64,000 bases of DNA from Euonymus europaeus (GCA_963580455.1 OY756964.1:5146001-5210000); one strand, 5' to 3'; counted from the stretch's first letter, positions 34,738 through 50,588 are shown. Program-made: numbers and translations. Notes: generated from the letters alone by a model not told the origin.

Positions 34738-37305
34738 GTAGTACCAATAGCATACCTACTAGTATGTCCTCGTCTCAGTTTCTACTATTTCCTACTGTCT
34801 ATGTACAATTGTGTTAACCGTACTCATTCCCTCAATCTACCATTGTAATATCCCCTGCTTGTTAGCGTTAAAGGCTATCCAAATATACCATGTATAATAG
34901 TCCCCTTTTTGTATAATATCCTCCAATGTAAAATATTTCTCAATCCCCTTTTTTTTTCTTTTCTTCCTTCATGTACACTCTGTAACACAAACATTTCCAA
35001 TGAGATCAACGTCATCACAATCGCCAACTCTCAACCATCAATTATCCCCAGAAGTTTGGTGCCAATATCTCCCAATATATATATATAGCGATTCCAATTT
35101 ACATAAGTACAAAGCTAAGGTCTCATTACTCCAATATATATCACCTGAGATTTACATGCTTAAGATCCAATTTTACGAACCAATTTCAACCTCAAATGTC
35201 ACAAGTGGTTTAATTGGAACCACACTCTTAATCGGCAAGTACTAATCGAAACCACATGAACATTCATACAATAACCCCAAATCATGCAGAGAGTGTTTCA
35301 ATATATCACAGAGTTGTATTATAACCCAGCCTTGATTATAACACAACTAAAGCAACGCTTCCTCCATTACCTCTTATTGGTCGAAATCAATTTCTGAGTA
35401 CATCTTAATCACTAGACATTCCATCATATGGTCTCGGCAAATCAATACTCAACTTACTGTATCAATAGCAACCACAATTGTAGTTACTACAATTCAGATT
35501 ATCAAGCACAGAGTTACAAATTAAAGAACACCATTCCAACAATTTCTAGCCAAACATTTTAATTGATAACATACTATTATATCCACCCAAATTCTCGTTT
35601 TGTCATAAATCACTTTTTAGACAACCCAATTTCCAAACACTCAGACCTACCACTTGCCCCCAACATCATAACCATAACTTCTCATCACCCGGCATGACAC
35701 TGCTACCCGTAGTTCGGCAACCATTTCATAGTATACCATGTCGCATCAGTAGTTCCAATTATATCCTAATATGTCCACTCACACAAATTGAGCTTCAACC
35801 ATCAACCGTAAGTTCCATTATTTCCATCGGCAACTAACAACACAAATGGACAAGCAAAATCATAAATCCCAATTTACGCACAGAATATGGTACCACTTTA
35901 GCCCCCTTTTTGACAACAATTCAACTACTCAAATACCCAGAAATGGTTTGTCCATAGTTCTTATTAATGCCCAGTCACGAATAAGAATGCTTGATCACAC
36001 CATGAATTCAACGTATTACATATTTAACCAAAGCAAGCTACACGTTAGTCCAAATTCTACACTCATTTCACAAGAAATTTGACCCTGCACCATCAAACAA
36101 GAATAACTCAAAATCTCGCTGGTTTCATCTGATCACAGTTATAGCACAACAAAGTATAAATTCTATCTTCCCAACTTGCTAAAGTCAGGATATTTCTTAC
36201 AAGGACAATCAATTTACCCAACCATCAAATTCTTTTACTACAAGAATCTTCACTCCTCCCACTAAAAATTTCATCCCACCTTGGAGATTTTTTTTTTAAT
36301 AATTATGATTGTCGCCTCAACCCGCTAAAAGGCCCTTCAACGGATTACAATTCACACTGTAATTAATCCAAACCAAGGATGGTACACTTAGTATCTCAAT
36401 CATTACAAAACCACTATAATCGTCAGAATTATTGTTACCTACCATACTCACTTTAATTATTATAACATGCAGTTCACAATTAACATGCCATTTTAGTGTT
36501 GATTAATATCACACAATTATAAGCACTGGGATTCCAGTTAACCCCAAGGAAAGATTCACAGGGTCATCCAACACCCTCCCAGGTTATTCACAATTATAGT
36601 ATTCACTACAATTTCATATCCCTCTAATACACCACGTAGCCATAAACTAACCTACAGAGTATACGCAGAAACTTATCGGCACCCTACTTTCCTAATACAA
36701 ACCATCACCTCTCGTCACCTTCCTCTTTCTCACGTAATTCCACCCAATTCCACAATCAATTTTCATATAATAACCACCGGCATAGCATGTAAAGAACACA
36801 ACCCCATTGTCAAGTTGATTAAAACTGCAATTCATAAATTTAAATACCACCAGATTTATTTCCAAAATAATCACAAAAGTATGAGACTCTTCACCAGTCA
36901 CACAACGATTGACAAGTACCCCAGCTCTATTTATCAACAAGCCAACTATCAATTCACAATTCTTCATTAACATTTCAGCAGTAATTACGCAATTCAAAAT
37001 TTTCCAAGTAACTATGTCCGAAAATCAACAGAGTTATCACACTGTCGTATTCATCACATTTTCAAATCATTCCCGTACTCATGCTCATCTCCTTCCTATT
37101 TCTATCACTTTTTTTTTTCTTCCTTTAACTGATATATCGGTCATGCAACACTCACATGTCTGTCAATGAACTAACAAAGAACCTCTAAAATATATCTCAC
37201 ATGGTACTATGTGTACCTTCCCGATCGGCTGCGAGGCAGAAGACAGGTCCGGTGTACATACCCTCCATTCAGTCCTAACTCCAACCTACTGCTCTGATAC
37301 CACCT

Positions 37306-39147
37306 TGTCACGCCCCGATCCCCAGGCACGTGACGTGTAACTATCTCATCCTCCCGACTAATTTTTTTTCAAATCTCAATAACTCAGTAAAAGTATAATT
37401 ATCTACATACTTATATTTAGATGATAGATATAAATAAATACATAATAACTTATATACCCGACTGAGACTCCAGCTCAGCCACCCCAACCCACTGGGTCCA
37501 CTCAACCCTTACGCAGCGACTTTGGTATGTACACCGACTGTCCTGTCCTGTCTGCACTCCCAGTCTCGTCACAGTTGTTTCACCTGAAAATAAACAATGG
37601 GAAATAGGGGATGAGCCGAAGCTCAGTAGGGAATACCGTATTCACACGCAAAAACATCCAAAATAGTTATTGACAGAAGCACGACAATTTAAATAACACT
37701 TCTATTTATCAACCCGCCTCGAATATCCGTCACCACCTCGAACGCCTTCCGACCTCCTCGCCGGAAAATATTTTTCTCCGCTTTCCGACCTCCTCGCCGG
37801 AAGCAATCTACAAGTAAGGAAGGTAGGCACCTTCTTCTACCCGGGACTTGCCACCCCTTCGCTATGTGGCCGCATAGCAAATCCTTACTCGGATTATCAC
37901 CCACTGTACGTACAGGGTCATTTCCACATCACTTCAATCTCCACAATTTATATAAAACCACAGCATAAGCAAATATTCAATCTCATGCATACAGTAATAA
38001 AACATCAACTTTCTCAATGAAATGCAGGAGTACCGCATAACAGAATCATCCACAATACCATTACCCGCAACTTCACAATAAAAAACCCAGACATTTAATC
38101 CCCCACAAATGCAATGCATTATGTCCCCACAAATGCAATGCATTATGTTTACAGCAAGAATTTCCGTTTAAATATAACACAGAAACTCCAAAACCATGCA
38201 AGGGTTAAAGTATTCCCTACCTCGTGAAGCGTGCCTCACATCCCACTCGAACCAATGTTTTTCCGTATTTTCCCGACGTACACCATTTTGGTTCCTATAC
38301 CAGTTCTACACCAAAGGCAAATCCAAGTTCTCAAATATGTTCAAAATCCGCGTAAATACGTAGTCTATACGATCTAGTCAAACGGGTATATTTTACCCGA
38401 AAAGTCAACTCGGGTCAAACGGGTCAAATAGTACCCGAAATACCCCTATTCCGGGTTACCGAAGATCCGGCGACCTTCACCGGAAATCACCTAGTGGGTT
38501 TGGTAGTACTCACCAAGACGAACTCAACGGTGGTCGTCTCGTGTCGATCGGAGGTCGGAGGAGGGAGAAATCGACTGTCGAAGCTTGTGGTGGCCGAAAC
38601 TTCCGACGGCTTTTCCCGGTGATCTACAGCTCCGATCAAGGTGATTCTTGAAGCAATTTCATACGTCTCGAAGAGACGAAGAGATTGACACCGGTCTCGT
38701 CGCCTGAAGTGGTCGGACGGCGGAGATCGGCGCCGGAGAAGTTCCGGACGCGGAAATGGAGTTTTTTTTCTTTTCTTTTTTTTTCTCTGTTTCGTTTCTT
38801 CCTGCTTCTTTTCTTCTTCTGTTCCGTTTCTTTCTTTCCTTTTTATTTGTTTCCTTCTCTCTCCAAGCTTCTAGCATTCTCTCTTCTTTTCCTTTTTATT
38901 TTATTTTATTTATATATGTATATATATATATGTATATGTATATCTATTTTTATTTTATATTTTTATCATTGACTTACCTCTCATTTATCCTTTACTTTTA
39001 TATGTCTATATATATATATATATATATATATACTTTTGGAATAAATTCTTTTAATCCGAATTTCATTTTCGGACTCCTCGGGGTACCATTGTACACGTGT
39101 CACTCTCCTATTCAATGTTTATATTATTTCCGGGTCGGGATACCACA
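37306..39147 (-). repeat. Array LTR 2
   Basis: 1842 bp, 2 bp longer than LTR 1 through the TA microsatellite. It serves at once as 5' LTR for internal region 1 (primer-binding site on its left) and 3' LTR for internal region 2 (purine tract on its right). The longer TA tract removes a stop, so an incidental 175-codon frame spans 38756-39283 here and in no other copy. Confidence 0.92.
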
Positions 39148-42100
39148 TTCTCCCCTTCTTATAAAAATTTCGTCCTCGAAATTTAAATTCCCTCTCAATC
39201 TTCCTACCATTCCTTACCACATCAGTCAATTTTTCTCCACGGTGATTTTGTCACAGCATCTCTCCACTATACTTTTTATATAAAGTTTGGAAGCAACTCA
39301 CATCCCGCGTTAATTCATGTTTGAATCCTCCCAACAATAATTATTCCCCAAACACCGATGTCTTATTCCTAGAGCTCCTGAACTTATTTCTAGGGGTAAG
39401 TAAATCCAGAGTGTCCAGCAGGAAACAAGAGTTTCATACATGCAACCACTGTTTTCCTTCCATGTTAACTAAGTTCAAACTCAAATGCACATGGAAAATC
39501 GAAAAAAAAAAAAACAACACAAGTCATATATACATAAAATCTCACACATGGTAAATCATCTGAATTATTCTTATCCGGAATCCACCATCCCGGCCACAAA
39601 CATTTACTTACACGCACACAAGAATTGGTCATTAAATCTTATTATACCAATATCGCAGTAGCCGCACTACCGTGTCAGGGCAATCTTAATTATCACGTGT
39701 GCACAATCACACCACATATTCCTCATCAACTCGTCTTACCAACACCTTCTACTGCACGGTATATCAGTGAATAATCACCCTTTTGGTCACGGCCTACTAG
39801 TGGCCCCATCTCAAAGTCAACACATTTACATATCCCTTGTTCTTCTATAGTTGTTATAATAAGCGACGACAATTATCACCGCATCATGTAAATACTTGCC
39901 AGCCAACATAACCCTTTCAAACACAAATCCAACACAACATTTATGGAACTGATCAACTGGTTCCATTTAATCCCAAGTACATCCTTAGCAATATTCATCA
40001 TGTGAAGTACATGTATCCTTTGGAGGTGCATATGCTCTACCACTCACGACATATTGGTTCATCATTATGTTTTAAAGTTATTTCACACAGGTTCCACTCA
40101 ATTCACTTAGCATAGGTTACACAATCAAGTTACCACACTTTTCAAATTCTCCAATATCATACAAGACAATCAACATTACCCGCACAACATAGGAGCCATC
40201 TAAGCTTTGAGATTATCACAAGTTTTATCACCCCTACTGCATAGCGGAATAACAGCATCAAGGGTGCAAGCATAGCCATTATATCACAATTATTCACTTT
40301 TTTTTTTTTTTTTTTAACCCATACGTATCCAAGCATATACTAGTGTATCACATATGAGACCCATTTCATAAGGTACGAATATAATCATGGAAATTTGGTG
40401 CTCTCCACCCAAGCACGCACGACCAATCACACAACATTTCTAAGTCGGCTACCAACTCTGTAATTACACTAACACAAGGTAGCAATAGTTACATAACCCA
40501 AATACCCCTATAATCCGACCGAACTTCACAATCATAATACACAGTTACAATAGCTAGAATTTTGGATTATCTTAGGGTTATGGTATCTCCTCCTTCCACT
40601 TTAACCTAATAATGACGTAAATCGTCTGCCACGTATCTCGCAAGATAACATTTACTACCCCCTCACCCTTAGATACCTACACCCAACAACGCCATCCTGA
40701 CACAACAGCACCATTATTTGATATTAACACTCCCCATGCCATTTTTTTTCTTGGCGTCCCCAGGTTTTTTTTTTTTTTTTTTTCCTAAAACACTCCATCA
40801 ATTATGGATCCCCGCAAGATAACGATCCCAACCGATTCTCGAGATATGAGTCAAAATATTATCACCTCTTTGACTAAAGTATCTAAAGACTGACACAACA
40901 ATTATGGGTAGACGAGCCAACCCTTATCGGTCTGGCCCCTCCATCTGCTCGTAACGACACGTAATTCTTGAATAAATAATTCCATCCTTATCCGTTTATA
41001 CTCTCATTCTATTTAAACCTCATTCAAGAAAAGCTCAACTTGTCTTCAGAGAATCTACTATCATTGTTCTCTTTTCCCTCTCCTTAAATGGATACGCACT
41101 CTCATGCTAACTCTTCCAACATACTCCAAGAGTTGGAAGAGGTTCAGAGGCAACTCCAAGACGTTGAGAGGTTATATGGTCAAATCATAGCCAAACTCGA
41201 CTCCATAATCCTGCTAACAGCACCACCAAAGGACAGTGAGGATGCTGCCTTGGCCACAACCAGTCTAAACAACGACTCTGTTGACCTATACAACACTGAC
41301 TCCGACTACCCTCTGGGGTCGCTCCCTCGTACCGAGCCATACAGCACGGAGGAATGGGCTGGATGGTTCGACCACTGCTAGGTAGTACCAATAGCATACC
41401 TACTAGTATGTCCTCGTCTCAGTTTCTACTATTTCCTACTGTCTATGTACAATTGTGTTAACCGTACTCATTCCCTCAATCTACCATTGTAATATCCCCT
41501 GCTTGTTAGCGTTAAAGGCTATCCAAATATACCATGTATAATAGTCCCCTTTTTGTATAATATCCTCCAATGTAAAATATTTCTCAATCCCCTTTTTTTT
41601 TCTTTTCTTCCTTCATGTACACTCTGTAACACAAACATTTCCAATGAGATCAACGTCATCACAATCGCCAACTCTCAACCATCAATTATCCCCAGAAGTT
41701 TGGTGCCAATATCTCCCAATATATATATATAGCGATTCCAATTTACATAAGTACAAAGCTAAGGTCTCATTACTCCAATATATATCACCTGAGATTTACA
41801 TGCTTAAGATCCAATTTTACGAACCAATTTCAACCTCAAATGTCACAAGTGGTTTAATTGGAACCACACTCTTAATCGGCAAGTACTAATCGAAACCACA
41901 TGAACATTCATACAATAACCCCAAATCATGCAGAGAGTGTTTCAATATATCACAGAGTTGTATTATAACCCAGCCTTGATTATAACACAACTAAAGCAAC
42001 GCTTCCTCCATTACCTCTTATTGGTCGAAATCAATTTCTGAGTACATCTTAATCACTAGACATTCCATCATATGGTCTCGGCAAATCAATACTCAACTTA

Positions 42101-43949
42101 CTGTATCAATAGCAACCACAATTGTAGTTACTACAATTCAGATTATCAAGCACAGAGTTACAAATTAAAGAACACCATTCCAACAATTTCTAGCCAAACA
42201 TTTTAATTGATAACATACTATTATATCCACCCAAATTCTCGTTTTGTCATAAATCACTTTTTAGACAACCCAATTTCCAAACACTCAGACCTACCACTTG
42301 CCCCCAACATCATAACCATAACTTCTCATCACCCGGCATGACACTGCTACCCGTAGTTCGGCAACCATTTCATAGTATACCATGTCGCATCAGTAGTTCC
42401 AATTATATCCTAATATGTCCACTCACACAAATTGAGCTTCAACCATCAACCGTAAGTTCCATTATTTCCATCGGCAACTAACAACACAAATGGACAAGCA
42501 AAATCATAAATCCCAATTTACGCACAGAATATGGTACCACTTTAGCCCCCTTTTTGACAACAATTCAACTACTCAAATACCCAGAAATGGTTTGTCCATA
42601 GTTCTTATTAATGCCCAGTCACGAATAAGAATGCTTGATCACACCATGAATTCAACGTATTACATATTTAACCAAAGCAAGCTACACGTTAGTCCAAATT
42701 CTACACTCATTTCACAAGAAATTTGACCCTGCACCATCAAACAAGAATAACTCAAAATCTCGCTGGTTTCATCTGATCACATTTATAGCACAACAAAGTA
42801 TAAATTCTATCTTCCCAACTTGCTAAAGTCAGGATATTTCTTACAAGGACAATCAATTTACCCAACCATCAAATTCTTTTACTACAAGAATCTTCACTCC
42901 TCCCACTAAAAATTTCATCCCACCTTGGAGATTTTTTTTTTAATAATTATGATTGTCGCCTCAACCCGCTAAAAGGCCCTTCAACGGATTACAATTCACA
43001 CTGTAATTAATCCAAACCAAGGATGGTACACTTAGTATCTCAATCATTACAAAACCACTATAATCGTCAGAATTATTGTTACCTACCATACTCACTTTAA
43101 TTATTATAACATGCAGTTCACAATTAACATGCCATTTTAGTGTTGATTAATATCACACAATTATAAGCACTGGGATTCCAGTTAACCCCAAGGAAAGATT
43201 CACAGGGTCATCCAACACCCTCCCAGGTTATTCACAATTATAGTATTCACTACAATTTCATATCCCTCTAATACACCACGTAGCCATAAACTAACCTACA
43301 GAGTATACGCAGAAACTTATCGGCACCCTACTTTCCTAATACAAACCATCACCTCTCGTCACCTTCCTCTTTCTCACGTAATTCCACCCAATTCCACAAT
43401 CAATTTTCATATAATAACCACCGGCATAGCATGTAAAGAACACAACCCCATTGTCAAGTTGATTAAAACTGCAATTCATAAATTTAAATACCACCAGATT
43501 TATTTCCAAAATAATCACAAAAGTATGAGACTCTTCACCAGTCACACAACGATTGACAAGTACCCCAGCTCTATTTATCAACAAGCCAACTATCAATTCA
43601 CAATTCTTCATTAACATTTCAGCAGTAATTACGCAATTCAAAATTTTCCAAGTAACTATGTCCGAAAATCAACAGAGTTATCACACTGTCGTATTCATCA
43701 CATTTTCAAATCATTCCCGTACTCATGCTCATCTCCTTCCTATTTCTATCACTTTTTTTTTTCTTCCTTTAACTGATATATCGGTCATGCAACACTCACA
43801 TGTCTGTCAATGAACTAACAAAGAACCTCTAAAATATATCTCACATGGTACTATGTGTACCTTCCCGATCGGCTGCGAGGCAGAAGACAGGTCCGGTGTA
43901 CATACCCTCCATTCAGTCCTAACTCCAACCTACTGCTCTGATACCACCT
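39148..43949 (-). mobile_element. Array internal region 2
   Basis: 4802 bp. The purine tract is complement(39148..39160) and the primer-binding site complement(43935..43946). It carries a private base change, T at 42782 where the other three copies have G, plus small T-run length differences. Confidence 0.88.
41088..41381 (+). CDS. Antisense accessory ORF of the retroelement, copy 2
   Basis: Identical in predicted protein to the copy at 34444-34737: coiled-coil start, acidic middle, Trp-containing end, the same TATTTAAA box 70 bp upstream. No frame damage. Function unknown. Confidence 0.45.
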   Translation: MDTHSHANSSNILQELEEVQRQLQDVERLYGQIIAKLDSIILLTAPPKDSEDAALATTSLNNDSVDLYNTDSDYPLGSLPRTEPYSTEEWAGWFDHC

Positions 43950-45787
43950 TGTCACGCCCCGATCCCCAGGCACGTGACGTGTAACTATCTCATCCTCCCG
44001 ACTAATTTTTTTTCAAATCTCAATAACTCAGTAAAAGTATAATTATCTACATACTTATATTTAGATGATAGATATAAATAAATACATAATAACTTATATA
44101 CCCGACTGAGACTCCAGCTCAGCCACCCCAACCCACTGGGTCCACTCAACCCTTACGCAGCGACTTTGGTATGTACACCGACTGTCCTGTCCTGTCTGCA
44201 CTCCCAGTCTCGTCACAGTTGTTTCACCTGAAAATAAACAATGGGAAATAGGGGATGAGCCGAAGCTCAGTAGGGAATACCGTATTCACACGCAAAAACA
44301 TCCAAAATAGTTATTGACAGAAGCACGACAATTTAAATAACACTTCTATTTATCAACCCGCCTCGAATATCCGTCACCACCTCGAACGCCTTCCGACCTC
44401 CTCGCCGGAAAATATTTTTCTCCGCTTTCCGACCTCCTCGCCGGAAGCAATCTACAAGTAAGGAAGGTAGGCACCTTCTTCTACCCGGGACTTGCCACCC
44501 CTTCGCTATGTGGCCGCATAGCAAATCCTTACTCGGATTATCACCCACTGTACGTACAGGGTCATTTCCACATCACTTCAATCTCCACAATTTATATAAA
44601 ACCACAGCATAAGCAAATATTCAATCTCATGCATACAGTAATAAAACATCAACTTTCTCAATGAAATGCAGGAGTACCGCATAACAGAATCATCCACAAT
44701 ACCATTACCCGCAACTTCACAATAAAAAACCCAGACATTTAATCCCCCACAAATGCAATGCATTATGTCCCCACAAATGCAATGCATTATGTTTACAGCA
44801 AGAATTTCCGTTTAAATATAACACAGAAACTCCAAAACCATGCAAGGGTTAAAGTATTCCCTACCTCGTGAAGCGTGCCTCACATCCCACTCGAACCAAT
44901 GTTTTTCCGTATTTTCCCGACGTACACCATTTTGGTTCCTATACCAGTTCTACACCAAAGGCAAATCCAAGTTCTCAAATATGTTCAAAATCCGCGTAAA
45001 TACGTAGTCTATACGATCTAGTCAAACGGGTATATTTTACCCGAAAAGTCAACTCGGGTCAAACGGGTCAAATAGTACCCGAAATACCCCTATTCCGGGT
45101 TACCGAAGATCCGGCGACCTTCACCGGAAATCACCTAGTGGGTTTGGTAGTACTCACCAAGACGAACTCAACGGTGGTCGTCTCGTGTCGATCGGAGGTC
45201 GGAGGAGGGAGAAATCGACTGTCGAAGCTTGTGGTGGCCGAAACTTCCGACGGCTTTTCCCGGTGATCTACAGCTCCGATCAAGGTGATTCTTGAAGCAA
45301 TTTCATACGTCTCGAAGAGACGAAGAGATTGACACCGGTCTCGTCGCCTGAAGTGGTCGGACGGCGGAGATCGGCGCCGGAGAAGTTCCGGACGCGGAAA
45401 TGGAGTTTTTTTTCTTTTCTTTTTTTTTCTCTGTTTCGTTTCTTCCTGCTTCTTTTCTTCTTCTGTTCCGTTTCTTTCTTTCCTTTTTATTTGTTTCCTT
45501 CTCTCTCCAAGCTTCTAGCATTCTCTCTTCTTTTCCTTTTTATTTTATTTTATTTATATATGTATATATATATATGTATATGTATATCTATTTTTATTTT
45601 ATATTTTTATCATTGACTTACCTCTCATTTATCCTTTACTTTTATATGTCTATATATATATATATATATATACTTTTGGAATAAATTCTTTTAATCCGAA
45701 TTTCATTTTCGGACTCCTCGGGGTACCATTGTACACGTGTCACTCTCCTATTCAATGTTTATATTATTTCCGGGTCGGGATACCACA
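43950..45787 (-). repeat. Array LTR 3
   Basis: 1838 bp, the short TA-tract form, the same length as LTR 4. It is shared between internal regions 2 and 3 and keeps both junction signals. Confidence 0.92.
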
Positions 45788-48700
45788 TTCTCCCCTTCTT
45801 ATAAAAATTTCGTCCTCGAAATTTAAATTCCCTCTCAATCTTCCTACCATTCCTTACCACATCAGTCAATTTTTCTCCACGGTGATTTTGTCACAGCATC
45901 TCTCCACTATACTTTTTATATAAAGTTTGGAAGCAACTCACATCCCGCGTTAATTCATGTTTGAATCCTCCCAACAATAATTATTCCCCAAACACCGATG
46001 TCTTATTCCTAGAGCTCCTGAACTTATTTCTAGGGGTAAGTAAATCCAGAGTGTCCAGCAGGAAACAAGAGTTTCATACATGCAACCACTGTTTTCCTTC
46101 CATGTTAACTAAGTTCAAACTCAAATGCACATGGAAAATCGAAAAAAAAAAAAACAACACAAGTCATATATACATAAAATCTCACACATGGTAAATCATC
46201 TGAATTATTCTTATCCGGAATCCACCATCCCGGCCACAAACATTTACTTACACGCACACAAGAATTGGTCATTAAATCTTATTATACCAATATCGCAGTA
46301 GCCGCACTACCGTGTCAGGGCAATCTTAATTATCACGTGTGCACAATCACACCACATATTCCTCATCAACTCGTCTTACCAACACCTTCTACTGCACGGT
46401 ATATCAGTGAATAATCACCCTTTTGGTCACGGCCTACTAGTGGCCCCATCTCAAAGTCAACACATTTACATATCCCTTGTTCTTCTATAGTTGTTATAAT
46501 AAGCGACGACAATTATCACCGCATCATGTAAATACTTGCCAGCCAACATAACCCTTTCAAACACAAATCCAACACAACATTTATGGAACTGATCAACTGG
46601 TTCCATTTAATCCCAAGTACATCCTTAGCAATATTCATCATGTGAAGTACATGTATCCTTTGGAGGTGCATATGCTCTACCACTCACGACATATTGGTTC
46701 ATCATTATGTTTTAAAGTTATTTCACACAGGTTCCACTCAATTCACTTAGCATAGGTTACACAATCAAGTTACCACACTTTTCAAATTCTCCAATATCAT
46801 ACAAGACAATCAACATTACCCGCACAACATAGGAGCCATCTAAGCTTTGAGATTATCACAAGTTTTATCACCCCTACTGCATAGCGGAATAACAGCATCA
46901 AGGGTGCAAGCATAGCCATTATATCACAATTATTCACTTTTTTTTTTTTTTTTTTAACCCATACGTATCCAAGCATATACTAGTGTATCACATATGAGAC
47001 CCATTTCATAAGGTACGAATATAATCATGGAAATTTGGTGCTCTCCACCCAAGCACGCACGACCAATCACACAACATTTCTAAGTCGGCTACCAACTCTG
47101 TAATTACACTAACACAAGGTAGCAATAGTTACATAACCCAAATACCCCTATAATCCGACCGAACTTCACAATCATAATACACAGTTACAATAGCTAGAAT
47201 TTTGGATTATCTTAGGGTTATGGTATCTCCTCCTTCCACTTTAACCTAATAATGACGTAAATCGTCTGCCACGTATCTCGCAAGATAACATTTACTACCC
47301 CCTCACCCTTAGATACCTACACCCAACAACGCCATCCTGACACAACAGCACCATTATTTGATATTAACACTCCCCATGCCATTTTTTTTCTTGGCGTCCC
47401 CAGGTTTTTTTTTTTTTTTTTTCCTAAAACACTCCATCAATTATGGATCCCCGCAAGATAACGATCCCAACCGATTCTCGAGATATGAGTCAAAATATTA
47501 TCACCTCTTTGACTAAAGTATCTAAAGACTGACACAACAATTATGGGTAGACGAGCCAACCCTTATCGGTCTGGCCCCTCCATCTGCTCGTAACGACACG
47601 TAATTCTTGAATAAATAATTCCATCCTTATCCGTTTATACTCTCATTCTATTTAAACCTCATTCAAGAAAAGCTCAACTTGTCTTCAGAGAATCTACTAT
47701 CATTGTTCTCTTTTCCCTCTCCTTAAATGGATACGCACTCTCATGCTAACTCTTCCAACATACTCCAAGAGTTGGAAGAGGTTCAGAGGCAACTCCAAGA
47801 CGTTGAGAGGTTATATGGTCAAATCATAGCCAAACTCGACTCCATAATCCTGCTAACAGCACCACCAAAGGACAGTGAGGATGCTGCCTTGGCCACAACC
47901 AGTCTAAACAACGACTCTGTTGACCTATACAACACTGACTCCGACTACCCTCTGGGGTCGCTCCCTCGTACCGAGCCATACAGCACGGAGGAATGGGCTG
48001 GATGGTTCGACCACTGCTAGGTAGTACCAATAGCATACCTACTAGTATGTCCTCGTCTCAGTTTCTACTATTTCCTACTGTCTATGTACAATTGTGTTAA
48101 CCGTACTCATTCCCTCAATCTACCATTGTAATATCCCCTGCTTGTTAGCGTTAAAGGCTATCCAAATATACCATGTATAATAGTCCCCTTTTTGTATAAT
48201 ATCCTCCAATGTAAAATATTTCTCAATCCCCTTTTTTTTTCTTTTCTTCCTTCATGTACACTCTGTAACACAAACATTTCCAATGAGATCAACGTCATCA
48301 CAATCGCCAACTCTCAACCATCAATTATCCCCAGAAGTTTGGTGCCAATATCTCCCAATATATATATATAGCGATTCCAATTTACATAAGTACAAAGCTA
48401 AGGTCTCATTACTCCAATATATATCACCTGAGATTTACATGCTTAAGATCCAATTTTACGAACCAATTTCAACCTCAAATGTCACAAGTGGTTTAATTGG
48501 AACCACACTCTTAATCGGCAAGTACTAATCGAAACCACATGAACATTCATACAATAACCCCAAATCATGCAGAGAGTGTTTCAATATATCACAGAGTTGT
48601 ATTATAACCCAGCCTTGATTATAACACAACTAAAGCAACGCTTCCTCCATTACCTCTTATTGGTCGAAATCAATTTCTGAGTACATCTTAATCACTAGAC

Positions 48701-50588
48701 ATTCCATCATATGGTCTCGGCAAATCAATACTCAACTTACTGTATCAATAGCAACCACAATTGTAGTTACTACAATTCAGATTATCAAGCACAGAGTTAC
48801 AAATTAAAGAACACCATTCCAACAATTTCTAGCCAAACATTTTAATTGATAACATACTATTATATCCACCCAAATTCTCGTTTTGTCATAAATCACTTTT
48901 TAGACAACCCAATTTCCAAACACTCAGACCTACCACTTGCCCCCAACATCATAACCATAACTTCTCATCACCCGGCATGACACTGCTACCCGTAGTTCGG
49001 CAACCATTTCATAGTATACCATGTCGCATCAGTAGTTCCAATTATATCCTAATATGTCCACTCACACAAATTGAGCTTCAACCATCAACCGTAAGTTCCA
49101 TTATTTCCATCGGCAACTAACAACACAAATGGACAAGCAAAATCATAAATCCCAATTTACGCACAGAATATGGTACCACTTTAGCCCCCTTTTTGACAAC
49201 AATTCAACTACTCAAATACCCAGAAATGGTTTGTCCATAGTTCTTATTAATGCCCAGTCACGAATAAGAATGCTTGATCACACCATGAATTCAACGTATT
49301 ACATATTTAACCAAAGCAAGCTACACGTTAGTCCAAATTCTACACTCATTTCACAAGAAATTTGACCCTGCACCATCAAACAAGAATAACTCAAAATCTC
49401 GCTGGTTTCATCTGATCACAGTTATAGCACAACAAAGTATAAATTCTATCTTCCCAACTTGCTAAAGTCAGGATATTTCTTACAAGGACAATCAATTTAC
49501 CCAACCATCAAATTCTTTTACTACAAGAATCTTCACTCCTCCCACTAAAAATTTCATCCCACCTTGGAGATTTTTTTTTTAATAATTATGATTGTCGCCT
49601 CAACCCGCTAAAAGGCCCTTCAACGGATTACAATTCACACTGTAATTAATCCAAACCAAGGATGGTACACTTAGTATCTCAATCATTACAAAACCACTAT
49701 AATCGTCAGAATTATTGTTACCTACCATACTCACTTTAATTATTATAACATGCAGTTCACAATTAACATGCCATTTTAGTGTTGATTAATATCACACAAT
49801 TATAAGCACTGGGATTCCAGTTAACCCCAAGGAAAGATTCACAGGGTCATCCAACACCCTCCCAGGTTATTCACAATTATAGTATTCACTACAATTTCAT
49901 ATCCCTCTAATACACCACGTAGCCATAAACTAACCTACAGAGTATACGCAGAAACTTATCGGCACCCTACTTTCCTAATACAAACCATCACCTCTCGTCA
50001 CCTTCCTCTTTCTCACGTAATTCCACCCAATTCCACAATCAATTTTCATATAATAACCACCGGCATAGCATGTAAAGAACACAACCCCATTGTCAAGTTG
50101 ATTAAAACTGCAATTCATAAATTTAAATACCACCAGATTTATTTCCAAAATAATCACAAAAGTATGAGACTCTTCACCAGTCACACAACGATTGACAAGT
50201 ACCCCAGCTCTATTTATCAACAAGCCAACTATCAATTCACAATTCTTCATTAACATTTCAGCAGTAATTACGCAATTCAAAATTTTCCAAGTAACTATGT
50301 CCGAAAATCAACAGAGTTATCACACTGTCGTATTCATCACATTTTCAAATCATTCCCGTACTCATGCTCATCTCCTTCCTATTTCTATCACTTTTTTTTT
50401 TCTTCCTTTAACTGATATATCGGTCATGCAACACTCACATGTCTGTCAATGAACTAACAAAGAACCTCTAAAATATATCTCACATGGTACTATGTGTACC
50501 TTCCCGATCGGCTGCGAGGCAGAAGACAGGTCCGGTGTACATACCCTCCATTCAGTCCTAACTCCAACCTACTGCTCTGATACCACCT
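45788..50588 (-). mobile_element. Array internal region 3
   Basis: 4801 bp. The purine tract is complement(45788..45800) and the primer-binding site complement(50574..50585). I saw no private base substitution; it differs from its neighbours only in homopolymer length. Confidence 0.88.
47727..48020 (+). CDS. Antisense accessory ORF of the retroelement, copy 3
   Basis: Same 97-residue product and upstream context as the other three copies. Intact. Function unknown. Confidence 0.45.
   Translation: MDTHSHANSSNILQELEEVQRQLQDVERLYGQIIAKLDSIILLTAPPKDSEDAALATTSLNNDSVDLYNTDSDYPLGSLPRTEPYSTEEWAGWFDHC

Larger units (their letters stand above)
32507..37305 (-). mobile_element. Array internal region 1 (non-coding except antisense ORF)
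   Basis: 4799 bp. The polypurine tract is complement(32507..32519) and the primer-binding site complement(37291..37302). Complement of about 32524-32542 reads AATTTCGAGGACGAAATT, codons for NFEDEI, the usual C-terminus of chromovirus pol, kept here without the rest of pol. No sense-strand frame exceeds about 100 codons. The antisense ORF at 34444-34737 is the only frame with promoter-like context. Confidence 0.88.

Noticed and set aside
32507..37305. gag-pol genes in the array internal regions
   Set aside because: No minus-strand frame longer than about 100 codons and no reverse transcriptase, integrase or protease motif could be seen in any copy.
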